A stretch of 64,000 nucleotides of DNA from Exophiala sp. HKRS030 (taxonomy: Eukaryota > Ascomycota > Eurotiomycetes > Chaetothyriales > Herpotrichiellaceae). The stretch lies in the NCBI GenBank assembly GCA_023897205.1, contig JAHWDD010000001.1:992001-1056000 (forward strand), in the 5' to 3' direction. Under the pieces are notes generated by a model, which saw only the letters and a list, made by a program, of their open reading frames with translations, was not told where the DNA came from and searched no databases. Position numbers and translations under genes: made by a program. Positions 10,294 to 21,600 of the stretch are shown here, piece by piece. Every line of letters starts with the position of its first letter. The first letter of the stretch is position 1.

Positions 10294-13275
10294 ATGGATA
10301 TCCCTGAAGGCACCAGTGCACTTCAAGATACTGGTGGTAGGAGTCAAAAACGGAGACGGGCAGAAATCACCGTTGGCCCAACGCGACGGAGTACCAATGC
10401 TTGTAATTGATCCTGATGGTCTTGTTCGTGACCGGCATAGACTGATACTCAGCCCTCAGGTCACCGTTGCAAAAGTAAGAAGCTGAAATGCCACTTCATA
10501 GGCCAAATTCAGGAGTGAGTTATATCGAGGCTTTGTTTACACACTCTTTGACAGAATCAGCAAATGTGCGGCGTGCGGCAGGGCAAATTCAGGTATCTCT
10601 CTCCCTCAGACTGCACAGGTGAGCGTCTCTAACAACGTCGACCGCAGATTGTGTCTTCGATGTGCCTTCAGACGGCCTTCCTAGAGGCTCAGAGTAGGTG
10701 TCCTCAATCACCTGGGTCTCAGAATTCTCCTAAACAACCGCAGATATGTTGCAACCCTTGAAGCTCGCATCGCTTCACTTGAATCCGAGCTCCGCAGCGC
10801 CACAACTGTAACACCTCTTCGGGATCGCCTGGTAGACAATGAGGGAATTAGGCAATCCAATGACCATTGTACTGTCTCACTGCTCGTCGATAAACTACCT
10901 GCTAATCCTCCAGCAGTTTCTACGTCTCCGGGACGAAGGACAAGGGCTGTTGCAAAGTCCCAAAGGGGTAGTCACTCGGCAAATGGCACCTTCTCCTTCA
11001 CAGAGGTATCTACTCATCTCAACAAGGATCTCGACTATGTTTCCCGCTGCTAACATCTCTTTAGCTTGTTGAGAGGCATGTCACAAGAGACCTTCTGATC
11101 TACTGAACCTGACTGTCTCATAGCAGCTTGCAGAAGTCGCCTGAGTCGACCTCCGAAATCACGAGCTTCAACATGCTCCAAGGAGGAACCTCAACATCTG
11201 AGATGCAGGCGACTACCTTACCTGAGCTTCCATCAAGAGAGGTTGGCCATCTTCTGCTCGAGACTGTCTACCTTTACATTCAGGCACGCTATTGTATCGT
11301 TGATTGGGTCCAATTGCGGGAGTGGCATCAACGTAGAGATACCATCTGCTATTCGACAAAAGATGACGATCTTGACACTCAAACTGGTAGGGCTCTTGTA
11401 TCAACATGTGACATAATATCGAAGACACAGGAAGCCCGCTCATTCGTTTCCAGGAGCATACTTTATTTGGATCATCTATGCCATCGGGGCTGGGTTTGTT
11501 TCCAACCCGGAGTATCCGCCCAGGGTATGTTTTCTAAAGATGTGGACTCTGATAGACATTCATTTGAAATGTTCAGGCCTACTTCGCGCGTGCACTCAAA
11601 TATTTGCACCCAATCTTGACACTTCAAAACTCAACTACTGTGCAAGCGCTGCTTTGCCTGTGCCAATATCACTTCCGAACAACCGTAAGTCAACCCAGTG
11701 AATGATCCTTAACGCATACTCGTCAACTCCCAGGGAGGACCATCAGTCTGGTATCAACGCCTTCCCTGTAATCAGACCTGTATCACTTACCGGATTCAAG
11801 GCATCTTTCCGGCATCATCATGCGCCTTTGCATCGAGCTTGGCTATCACCGGACAACATCTTCAAAGACCAACGTCATGGACCCCCTCGCAATTGAACTA
11901 CAGAAGAGATTTTTCTGGTGTGCTTATTGCTTTGATCGGTAGTGATGTCTAGCATATTCTTATGGCATACTTGTTGACATTTGGAAGCCTTGTAGCGAGC
12001 TTGGCCCGACGCCCTTTCGGAATCCACGATTTGGATATTGATGCCGAGGCAAGATGTGATGCTATCGCCGACCTTGAATCAGCTAACTGTCTGAGTAGAC
12101 CCCGGTGAACGTTGACATTGACTGCACAGATTCGGACAAAATCAAAGATCTTCAGTTCCGCCAGAGAGCTGGCGAAGATGGTAGTCAGATAGGTGGACTG
12201 ACATCGGTGTGTTTGGCGAATTGTTCAGTGAGCTCTCTGGGTCTCACATTTTGTCAGATCAGCTCTGCATTGCATCATCTCGAATTTTATCGCTTGAAAT
12301 CAAGAATTATGTATGATTATCATCACTGGGCGGTAGTATCACCAGAGTTGCTGACAAGCTCAACATTAGGACAAGACTTTTTGGGCCACATGCGCTCCCA
12401 CCGACTTACGAAGATGTGCAGAGACTACTTTCTGAGCTAGATAACTGGAGAGCAACAGCACCTCAGAACATTCCTAAGAACCTTCCCCGACAGAGCGACA
12501 CAAGGAAGCAGGGCTTCTACCTTCAAGCGGTTCTTCTAACGATGCGTCCGGTCTTGCTTCAACAGAGTGTTGACGAACACTTGCTGCTTCTGTGTGCTGA
12601 AAAAGCTGCTGATGCTTGCGAGGTACTTTTCATGCGTAGTTCGTCGACATTGTACTCAACTAATGTTGCTTAGATTGGGAGACTGCTCAGCATAAGTCCT
12701 GAGACTCACCCATCCCTCACAGACTTATACCAGAATTTCTATTGTGGTATCACTCTATTGCAGTGCCTGGCTTTACAATCGACGATTTTACCGGCGAGAC
12801 GGATTGCACGAGCCATAGTTGCTTGCTCCAGCACTCTTTCGGTGTGCACGCGACAATTTCCCGTTGGAGCTCCATTTCTCGAAATCTTCGAGAAGCTCTC
12901 TGACAGGTTCCTCGGGCCTCATGATGAATTAACTAGTCACGAACCAAGCTCAATGCTTCACTTACGGACTTTGCTAGAGGAGATCATGTCGAACGATCCA
13001 TCTCAGGTATCCAGGTATGTACTATTCCACTCCTATCTTTACAACGCGCTTAGTCAGAACCTAGGATATTGAACTCATTGTCTCCTGACGCACAAACTCT
13101 ATACGAAACAATACCCGTCGAAGGCATTTCGACAGAGTCACATTTCCCGATGACAGGGGAATTTTTCTCCGCAATGGGAATCAGCGATGTTGCAATGCCA
13201 TTTGACATGCCATTTGACATGTTATCAATGAATGGTTCTCAGCCAGACATGACTGATCTCTGGGGAGTCTCATAA
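10294..13275 (+). CDS. Zn(II)2Cys6 transcription factor with fungal_trans domain (16-17 exons)
   Basis: A second Gal4-type regulator, about 713 aa, shredded into small exons: 10294-10402, 10460-10514, 10561-10592, 10648-10693, 10744-11005, 11065-11075, 11124-11386, 11454-11524, 11577-11684, 11734-11750, 11801-11938, 11988-12048, 12099-12206, 12258-12310, 12370-12622, 12674-13006 and 13054-13275. The zinc cluster is assembled from four exons: Cys 37, 40, 47, 57, 60 and 67 (CX2CX6CX9CX2CX6C). It is followed by CVFDVPSDGLPRGS and a coiled-coil linker (YVATLEARIASLESELR). The fungal_trans domain reads TGAYFIWIIYAIGAGF, MRLCIELGYHR, RRPFGIHDLDIDAE and LFGPHALPPTYEDVQ across junctions. The 11-nt exon 6 is doubtful: splicing 11005 directly to 11134 also keeps frame. 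The intron at 12049 is GC-AG. An in-frame TAG just upstream fixes the start. It converges with the amine oxidase gene, with 63 bp between stops. Confidence 0.82.
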
Positions 13276-13338
13276 TCATCTTAGCGAATCGGTATCTTTC
13301 ATGGTATATTATTCTGGTTCAGCTACTCTGGATAACAT

Positions 13339-15655
13339 TCAAAGCTGACTCTGAAGAGCTGGGCCATTTGGTTGCGGAAACTTGAAGTCACGGGCTTGTA
13401 ACGAATCATTAGCTTTGTCATATTCTTCGCGAACGGTGCAACTCACGCTCTGCCATCTGGATCTTAGACATCTCTCTTGGTCCATACTCTCCCTGCTCCA
13501 GCCCATTGCATATTTTACCTTCCTCGACGGCCCTCCACTTCCAAAGGTTGGTGAATTGATCTGGAATCCGTTCCAGCTGGTTCTTAACGTGCTAATGGCG
13601 AATAATGTCAGTCCCTGCGATATTGACAGGCGAAAAGAAGTCCTTACCTTCCCGAGGATTGGCAAGAATTTGAAGCCATGTCCACTGCCAACTGAAGTCA
13701 GCAGCCCGCTTTATTATAACCTGCCACAAAGGAACTACTTACGAGCCTCCCGAACAAATGAACAGGGTATCTGAATATCCGGGCACATAGTCAATGACAA
13801 ACTACCGTCGAGCAAGCCATCAGTTCCTCGCTCAAACGTCCACACCAACAGCTGAAACTCACATCATTGTCAATGCTATCGGTGTACCAGCAAAGCTATA
13901 CTCAACGAATTAGCACAGGACAAACATGCCGCACGAAGGCGCTGAGACACGTACCCTGAAATCTGTGAAGCCGAATTCAGCCAATTCGGGAAAGGCTTTT
14001 CCGATTACTTCCTTCACCAGCTGGAGACCATATAGGGGTACGGTCTTAATGGGATCATGTGTATATTTTGTCTTCGGGGTGGAGACACGGCTAGTACAGA
14101 CAGTCAAAACCTGCTCGTCAATGCCTGGCTCAATGAGAAGCTCACAGATTGGGAGCGGTTGGATGGTCTTGGAAATTGGTGAACTATAGCACCATCAGTC
14201 AGGGTTCCCATCTCAATAAGCACAACGGCTTGCATACCTTGCGGCCGCGGAAGCCAAACTTTAATCGACCTTCTTTCGTGATAGGAAACTGCACATCAAC
14301 CAGCGTCAGCCATATATACCGAAGCCATGACGAAGCACCAGCTTCTGGCTGAGATGTCTCCAAGGACCCCTACGCCAGTAATCTTGCTCGCATCAGAAAG
14401 CCGAAATACTCACTCCTCCACCTTGGTAATATCTATGCGGTTATTAGTCCGACGGGAATCAGAAGAAAGGAGTGCGTGCGGCAAGGACATACTCATCACC
14501 TTCGCCTCTCCTATACGACCATGCCGGGAAATGCTTGGAATCGAACTTGTCCCATATGTCCTTCCGTTCTTTGGGTACATCGATGAACATGAGCGTACCA
14601 GCTGTCGTTTCGACAGTACGAGCGGCCTCGGGAATGACCGATGCAGTCCAACCCCCACCTGAAGGTTGTGTCAGCGGCTGAACTTGTAAGGTCACAAAAG
14701 AAAATCGACCTACATGCGACGATGACGATGTCTCCGTGATGACTCTTGCCATCATATGTTTGTATGCCGGTCACTTGTTTTCCGTTGCCCTCATTGGCAA
14801 CGATCAGAGTCTTGAGCTGACCTTGCGGAGATCCGAGGACGAAACGGACGCCGGCTTTCTCGCAGAGAAAACGTGCGTAGATACAGGCCTTGCATTTGTC
14901 AGTCTTTCGTTCGAGGATTGTCACGAAGGTCAGTCAGGCTACCTTATCTGCAAGAGTAACTCCGCCTTGGATGTCCAGAAAGCCGTTGGTGTTGTTGTTA
15001 TTGATTCCGTCAATGGCATGAAAGGTCTCGACCCACTTAGGATCAATTTGTCGCAGACGCTCTTCATCGTCCTTGTCGCCCTATACGATATTGTGTCAGG
15101 CAGTTGAATTGGATTCGGGGACGCAGGGCGACCAATTGTCGTGGTGACCCACCTTGACAAACTGGAGCTTTCGACATTCCGGTTCCAGCTTTTCCATGAC
15201 AGACAAAGAGTCCTTGTAAAACTGTCGCAGCTCTGGCCCCTCGGCCAAAAAAAAGTTCCCGCAGAGATCCAGAACTTTATCGTCTGGCGCAAGGCCGAGC
15301 GGAAGGTCTGATGCGGGACTCTCGCTAATCTCCTGGTTCCAGGACAGCCATAGCTTTCGAGCTTCAATCGCGAGGTTCTGATACCTAGGTCCAAGGTGTC
15401 AGCTACATCCAGGGTTGCAGTCCAAAGACGGAAAGGCCCTCACTCCTTTTCCGTCCCGTACGCTGTTCGGAAGATCTTGTTGATGTCCGCCGAGGCTCCG
15501 TCACATCCATCAGACGGATTGTAATGCTTCGTGTCTAGTGGGCATCTGTCAAAGACAGTTATGTCCTTGTACCCTGCTCGAGACAACCACAAGGCTGTAC
15601 TCAGGCCGAAGACGCCGGCCCCGACAATGATGATCTTGGAGTCGTGAGATTCCAT
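13339..15655 (-). CDS. FAD-dependent amine/amino-acid oxidase, DAO family (fructosyl-amino-acid / saccharopine / pipecolate oxidase type; 14 exons)
   Basis: A flavoprotein of 498 aa that should oxidise a secondary amine or N-substituted amino acid, releasing H2O2. The exons are 15444-15655, 15153-15384, 14943-15080, 14714-14888, 14493-14658, 14414-14432 (19 nt), 14238-14288, 14146-14183, 13955-14090, 13863-13895, 13743-13801, 13648-13684, 13447-13591 and 13339-13394. Visible motifs are the dinucleotide-binding IIIVGAGVFGLSTALWLS (Gly12, Gly14, Gly17), INKIFRTAYG, VACGGWTASVIP, GGFPITKEGRLKFGFRGRK, LRVSTPKTKYTHDP, LCWYTDSIDNDFVIDYVPGY and the FAD-binding C-terminal GGSGHGFKFLPILGKHV. The exact substrate cannot be read from sequence. 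The last intron is optional: read-through gives a slightly different C-terminus. It is divergently transcribed from a sugar-porter gene, suggesting uptake plus oxidation of the same compound. Confidence 0.88.
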
Positions 15656-16323
15656 CTTGTGCAATCAAGTTGAGGAGTTTATCAATAATTGCTTTTGAAT
15701 GTCGCGAGAAATATGTTGGAACCTCTTATACCAAAGGAATGAGATCGATGGGTACATACTTCAATGGCACTGTACGGTCTTTGATTGGCTTCGTCTACAA
15801 ATATTGACTCTCACTACATTCAAGAATGCTCGGAATTCCCGAGATACAACGACAAGGTCTCCATGCTAGTTCTTGGCCTTCGCAGTGGTATTTCCGGTGG
15901 TATGCGTCGTTAGCCTCAGGCAGATGACACGCATCTCCCCAATACTGCAAAAGACCTTCGGTCGTCGATGAAGAACAGTCTAGTTCCATGTCTGGAAGAC
16001 GTTTCTGATAAACTTCAGATTCAAGAAGACACTTTCATTGGTCCGTCGATCCGCCTTTGCCCTCGGCCTTCCGGGCACTTCGACTCTTCCGCTACCAATT
16101 GTTCGGAAGCCCGAACAACCTCCTCGTTACCACTCGGTATCAATCGTTGGGACACCATTTCGTGCTTTGGAAATAAATATGGCGGCGAAGGACTGGGTCG
16201 TCTGTGTCACAAAGATCACGCAACTCTTGCGCCCTTTGAGTCATTTCTTCGCGGAACCATTCTAGCAAGTCCTTGCCCTACGCCCCATCCACCTGCAGGT
16301 CATCACGTCGTCTTCCGGAGAAG
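15656..16323. promoter_or_regulatory. divergent promoter of the amine oxidase and MFS transporter
   Basis: 668 bp between the amine oxidase start (15655, minus) and the transporter start (16324, plus). No coding sequence is recognisable. A shared bidirectional promoter would fit co-regulation of the pair by one or both neighbouring zinc-cluster regulators. Confidence 0.5.
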
Positions 16324-18243
16324 ATGGGTCTCAAGGAAGCATTCTTACGGTCTCCACTGGCGACATATGGCAGGAGAATCAAAGCCGCGCCTCGCGAGGT
16401 CATCTTCAACCGCAACTTGATACTCTCTGCGCTGCTGTATGCTTCGTCTGCAATCCCTACAAGTTTGTTCGCTCCTCGCCCACTTATTCTGTCAAACACC
16501 CTGCTAACCTTTTTGTTCAAAGCATGGGACCAAGGCTCATCCGCGACCATGGCCTCGCTTCCGGGTTTCCAACGACACTTTGGAATCAGCTCGGGTACCG
16601 ACGCTCAGGCCATCAAGAACTTTGTCTCGATCGTCTACATTGGAATGGCCAGCGGCGCCTTGCTGTCCTTCTTCGTCAACGACCGAATCGGCCGACGGTG
16701 GTCATATAGACTGTACATCGCGGTGTGGACACTGGGTCAGATCGTCGCCACTCTCGCTCCGGGATTAGCTGGGCTATATGCGGCTCGAATAATCACCGGC
16801 TTGGGGATGGGGGGTCTGACGGTGACTGGGCCAATGAGTCTCGTGGAGATCGCCCCAGCTGAGATACGTGGTCTTCTCGCATCATGGTTCACGGTCGCCA
16901 TGGGATTCGCGGTCAGTATTGTCTTTGACGAACCAGGGGCATGAGTCTTTGCTGACGGATAGTGCGTATTCAGTTGGTGTCCGCGAACTTCTGCGTGCTT
17001 GGAGTTTTCGAACACATTCCTCCGGGCAGACTTCAGTTCCAAGTCGTCTTCTTCAGTCCTTGCGTCTTCATGTGGCTGTGTGTCGGCGCCAGCTTCTTCT
17101 TCATGTGCGAGTCGCCGAGGTGGCTGATGCTGGTGGATCGGCATGACGAAGGGGCAAAGACACTATCTCGACTTCGAGGTCTACCGGCGGATCACCCCAG
17201 GGTGTTGAGAGAGATGAGTGAGATCCAAACCTCCATGCAGCTCGCTAGGGAACAGTACGGAGACGACCACCACAAGGGTATCGTCAGCATTCTCAAGGAG
17301 ACTTTTACCGTTCCTTCCAACCTCCGTCGGGTCCAGCAGACCCTCGTGTCGTACGGACTCGCGCAACTGTCGGGCGCCAACTCGGTCACGTCGTATTTCA
17401 TACCAATCCTGACGTTGATGGGCGTGGGAGGAGGTACAACCCGCAACATCTTCTTGAGCGGCATGTACGCGGTTTCCAAACTCGTGTTTGCCATCATCGC
17501 ATCATTCTTCTTCATCGATGCGTTGGGGAGACGCAAGTCGCTCTTTGTGGGTATCCTCTTTCAGGGTATCTCGGATATTTATCTTGGTGAGTTCTAAAGT
17601 TCTATCGTCGATTCACGACACGTCCTCACACCATCACACCCACACACTTCCAACATTGTATTATGTGTTTCATAAAATACTGATCAGATTTGTTGTCAGG
17701 TGTCTACATCAAGTATAAGCAAGAAGGCGATGCATCGGCTGCTTCATCCCGTGCCGCAATTGGACTCATCTTTATCCATGCCTTTGGTTATGCTGTTGGT
17801 AAGTTGGGGATTTTTGTGTCCACGGCAGTTCTTTTCCTACACTACTCTGTACCCTTGGACGTTCTAGATCTGACGTTTTGACCACCAACTACACAGGTCT
17901 CTTCGCCCTACCATACGTCTTTGGTGGAGAACTTTGGCCCAACAGGATCCGTTCATTCGGAGGTGCCATGTCTCAGTGTTTCCACTGGTTGTTCATCTAC
18001 GCCATGACTTACGGCACTCCTTCGTTGCTCCAAAACACCAACAATTGGGGAGCCTTCATCTTCTTTGCGGCCTGGTGCGGCGTATCCCTCGGTTACGTGT
18101 ACCTCGCGGTCCCCGAGCTGTCGGGCCTCAGCATGGAAGAGATCGACACTCTCTTCAAGGGGTCATGGTTCAATGCCTACAAAAAGACCAAAATTCGTAC
18201 TGTTACGATCGAGGGAGAAGAGAATGTCGAGGTACTTTCGTGA
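16324..18243 (+). CDS. MFS sugar-porter family transporter (5 exons)
   Basis: A plasma-membrane proton symporter-type MFS protein, 528 aa, from exons 16324-16462, 16523-16911, 16974-17586, 17700-17798 and 17897-18243. Sugar-porter hallmarks are visible: WDQGSSATMASLPGF at the end of TM1, RIGRRWS in the loop after TM2, LVEIAPAEIRG, CESPRWLM after TM6, LGRRKSL and the C-terminal PELSGLSMEEID. About 12 hydrophobic segments are present. The overall look is closer to quinate/sugar permeases than to drug exporters, but the substrate is unknown. Intron 1 ends in an AAG acceptor (16522). It is divergent from the amine oxidase and convergent with CFT1, so it most plausibly imports the substrate of the oxidase. 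Confidence 0.88.
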
Positions 18244-18670
18244 GCAATATACAACCCCCCAACCTGCCAACCCCCTGCAATCCCTTACTGGTGCCTGATC
18301 GACATTGATGATGGTGGGCATAAGCATTGACTGACTGACCTGCAATGCCACGTTTAGGTTACACAAGGGACAAAGGGAGCTCGAGAGTAACAAGGTCTGA
18401 AGGTTGCGTGTCATGTTGGGTGGATCTATATACTCCATACTCTGTCCCAAAACACCAAGGCTACGGACAAGGACAAATAGGTTTAGTACTCGTACGCACT
18501 CCAAGGGTTCTAAGTAAACACCCAGGCCAAAAGTTTCTTATTTTTTTGGAATCAATGACGAACAACTTCAAAACGATCACAATCAAATAGTTTACTCTTC
18601 CTGCCGGAAGTACAGAATTCGCGGGATGGGGATCCTGAGGGGCCTTCTTTTTCAGGGGTTTAAGGTCTTT
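18244..18670. other. intergenic, convergent gene ends
   Basis: Holds the 3' UTRs of the MFS gene (+) and CFT1 (-). Nothing else is seen. Confidence 0.45.
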
Positions 18671-21600
18671 TTAAAATCCCAAATCACCACCGCTGATGAG
18701 TTCCATATCCGCACGAACCTCCCACACACTCCCTCCAGCTTTATCCGCGCTGGCCACCCTTTGCTGCGTGCTCGTCTCCCACCACCTCTTGACCAGGTTG
18801 CCGTCGATGATTCCCCTGCCTCCGATCCCGTCGGTCTCGACCTGTCGGTACGCGCGTGGGTTCAAGCTGCACGGCTGAAAGTCCAGAGTCGTGAGCAACG
18901 TGTTTTGGAGGGTCGACAGGCGTCGGTACGCCGACTCTGGAAGCGGGGTGACCATGCACAATGAGCCCGACTGCGTTGCCACGAGGATCCGACTGAGGCT
19001 CGTCGCCATCTCTCCGGCGCCGCCGGGGCCATCGACGTCCATGTCCGAGTCGCCGCCGCCACCACCACCAACACTCTTCTTCGACTGAGGAGGAAGCAGC
19101 GACATTTGTGTGGGCAGCGTGCCGGCGTTGAACGTGCTTCGCAAGAGCAACTTTGTCCCACGCTCGGCCTTGGGGTTCTCGGGGTCGTACTGCAAGACGC
19201 GCAACGTGCCGTCGCCATCGGCCGACACGATGAAGAGCTGTTTGCCGTCGGGTAGGAACTCAGCCGCCAGGACAGGCGGGTTCTCCAAATCGCGCCCGAT
19301 GACCTGTAGCTTGTACGGTTCCTCGGAATACCCCGTCAGCCATAACCCAGAAAACGCGTCTCCCAAGATACACAACCCTGTCCCTCGCAATTCCTTCGCG
19401 ACGTGGACGTAGTACCGCATGTCGAGAAACGCGACCGGGAGAACCGACATGTCTTCCTTGAGTCCTCGTACCATGCATTTCTGCCCCTGCGCCGCCAGCA
19501 AGAACCCTTGCGAACCGATGTCGCATATCGCGCTGACCGCTCCGCGCACGTCTTCTTTCGTGATCAGTTTGAGTTTCAGGTTGCTTTCCGCCACGCCAGG
19601 TTCGGGCACCACGTCGACCACGTCGAAGAAGTAGATGTTTCCTCGTGTCGTCAGATTTTCGCCCTTAACGATGGCCGTGCCGACGACGACCAATTCTTTA
19701 CGCTCGTGCGTCTCTTCCGAAACTTCGAGATTCATCGTTTTGACGCAGAGCACCCTTTCGAATGCGTCGAAGTGATACTGGCTGATAACCGAGTGACTCT
19801 CTCCGCTGACCAGCTTGAGAGTGCTCTGGATGGAGGATGGGAGGAAAGTCGTGGTTTCGGCTTGCCATTCTGGATGCCATTCGTCGTCTTGAGGGAGTTG
19901 GAAATCAATCCCGTAATTCATAGCGAGGACATAAGAGTCCGTGGATTCGAAATATGCGACGGAACTGATGTCTTGCCTGAAGGGGACTCTGTTGATAGAC
20001 CAGTCTGATTGGCCGATCATGGCTGAGTTTGGTAGTTGGCCGAAACAGACCTGCTGGCGTCCGTCTAAAAAGGCCAAACCGTGCGGGCACAGGAGTGTAT
20101 GTGCTCCGACTATCGAGTTGGTCCCGGGAAGCTTCAACTCGTAGATACGAGGCATTGTTGAAGCTTCCCTCAACACCAGCCAGGGGTGAGCGCCCGGCAC
20201 GAATATCGCAGGGCGGCCTCCCACGTTCGAGACGACTTGCATTGGGCCTAGAGAGGATTCTTCCCCTTCTTCCTCTGCCTGGTCGTCAAGATTTTCTGCC
20301 GCCTTGGTAGCCACCTTTCTGAACTTGAAGCTCCCAGAAATGTTTGGAATTGCAAATGGCTCGTACAGAATAACATCTCCTGTCAAGTTTCGCACGGCCA
20401 GGAAAGGTCGACGATCTATCTCGTCTCCAAGATCTGCCAGCAATACTTCACCAATATCATCCTTGTTGCGCCAGTGCTTGGGAATCTGCAAATCTTGCAT
20501 GAGGTATGTAGGGAGGAACGGCAAGCTCTCGCACTGGAAAACTCGGAGACCAATGTTGGGTAATGATAGCAGGCAGAAATGACCATCTGTTGTCAGGACG
20601 CACAATATGGGACCAGACAAACCTGCGTCGTCATAGAATCTTGAGGTCTGGAAAAAGTCGCGATGATCTTGATACAGGGACGCAGATAATATTGCCTTGT
20701 CCTGTAAGATGTCTGGCAACTCGACTTCGTCCAATTCACCAGCTTTGTCTGCCTTGAGCAGCGTCATCACTCGATCATCTCTAATGACCGCAAGATATGG
20801 TTCTGCAAAGGTGGTCTTGACTGCTTTGGAGAGCTGGCCATCGTCCTCGTCCACAATTGGGAAGATCTGCGAAAGTGCAAACTTGGAATCATAGACACGT
20901 ATCTCGGTGGGCAGTACTTGAATCGTGTGGCCCGAATTCTTGAGCTGTGAAATTGAGACAGTCGGACCGGCCATCTGATCGAATTCGGAGTCTGGAACAG
21001 GCTCTAGATTCCCCTCGCTAAGTCGACAAAGTGAGGAAAGTCCGACGCCTTCGCTGGTATATTGCGAGACTATGAGAAGATCGTCTAGTGTTTGGTCACT
21101 TTCGGACTGGGCGTGTTTTGTCCCTAAGCACCACAGACCATTGGCACCTTCAAACTTGAATCGTTTCGTCACCTTGAGTTCGAGCTGTCTGGATAAAAAG
21201 GCAATGCCGCCGGCGTGCCCCCTTCCGTACGCCACTGCAAGTTCCTGTTCATGACTTTGGTATCCTTTAGCTGCATCCGTGTCTTCTCGTTTGCGCTTTT
21301 TAGAGTTTCCAAGCGCAAAACTGTTGACGGGTGCTATGCAGAGAAGACGGTCCATAACCCGTAGGTTTTGGCCACTTGCATCTGCCGAGCTGTGTCCATT
21401 TGTCCCCGAATAAATCTCTCCATAGAGATCATCCTCATCTTCTAGATCGTCTTCGTTTCCATCCGGCTCAAAGCCATCTGTTTCCGATTTTACTCTGGAT
21501 TGGACCCTCTTCAATTGCCCTGACTTTCTGGCAAGGCTGACAACCACCGAGTCACAGTCTTCGCCGCCGATGAACAAGCAGCTTGATCCCAGATTTGCGG

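Noticed and set aside
10488..10640. Apparent decayed zinc cluster with a frameshift when the second regulator is started at the ATG at 10488
   Set aside because: Starting at 10294 and splicing 10402/10460, 10514/10561 and 10592/10648 restores all six cysteines, so the gene is intact.
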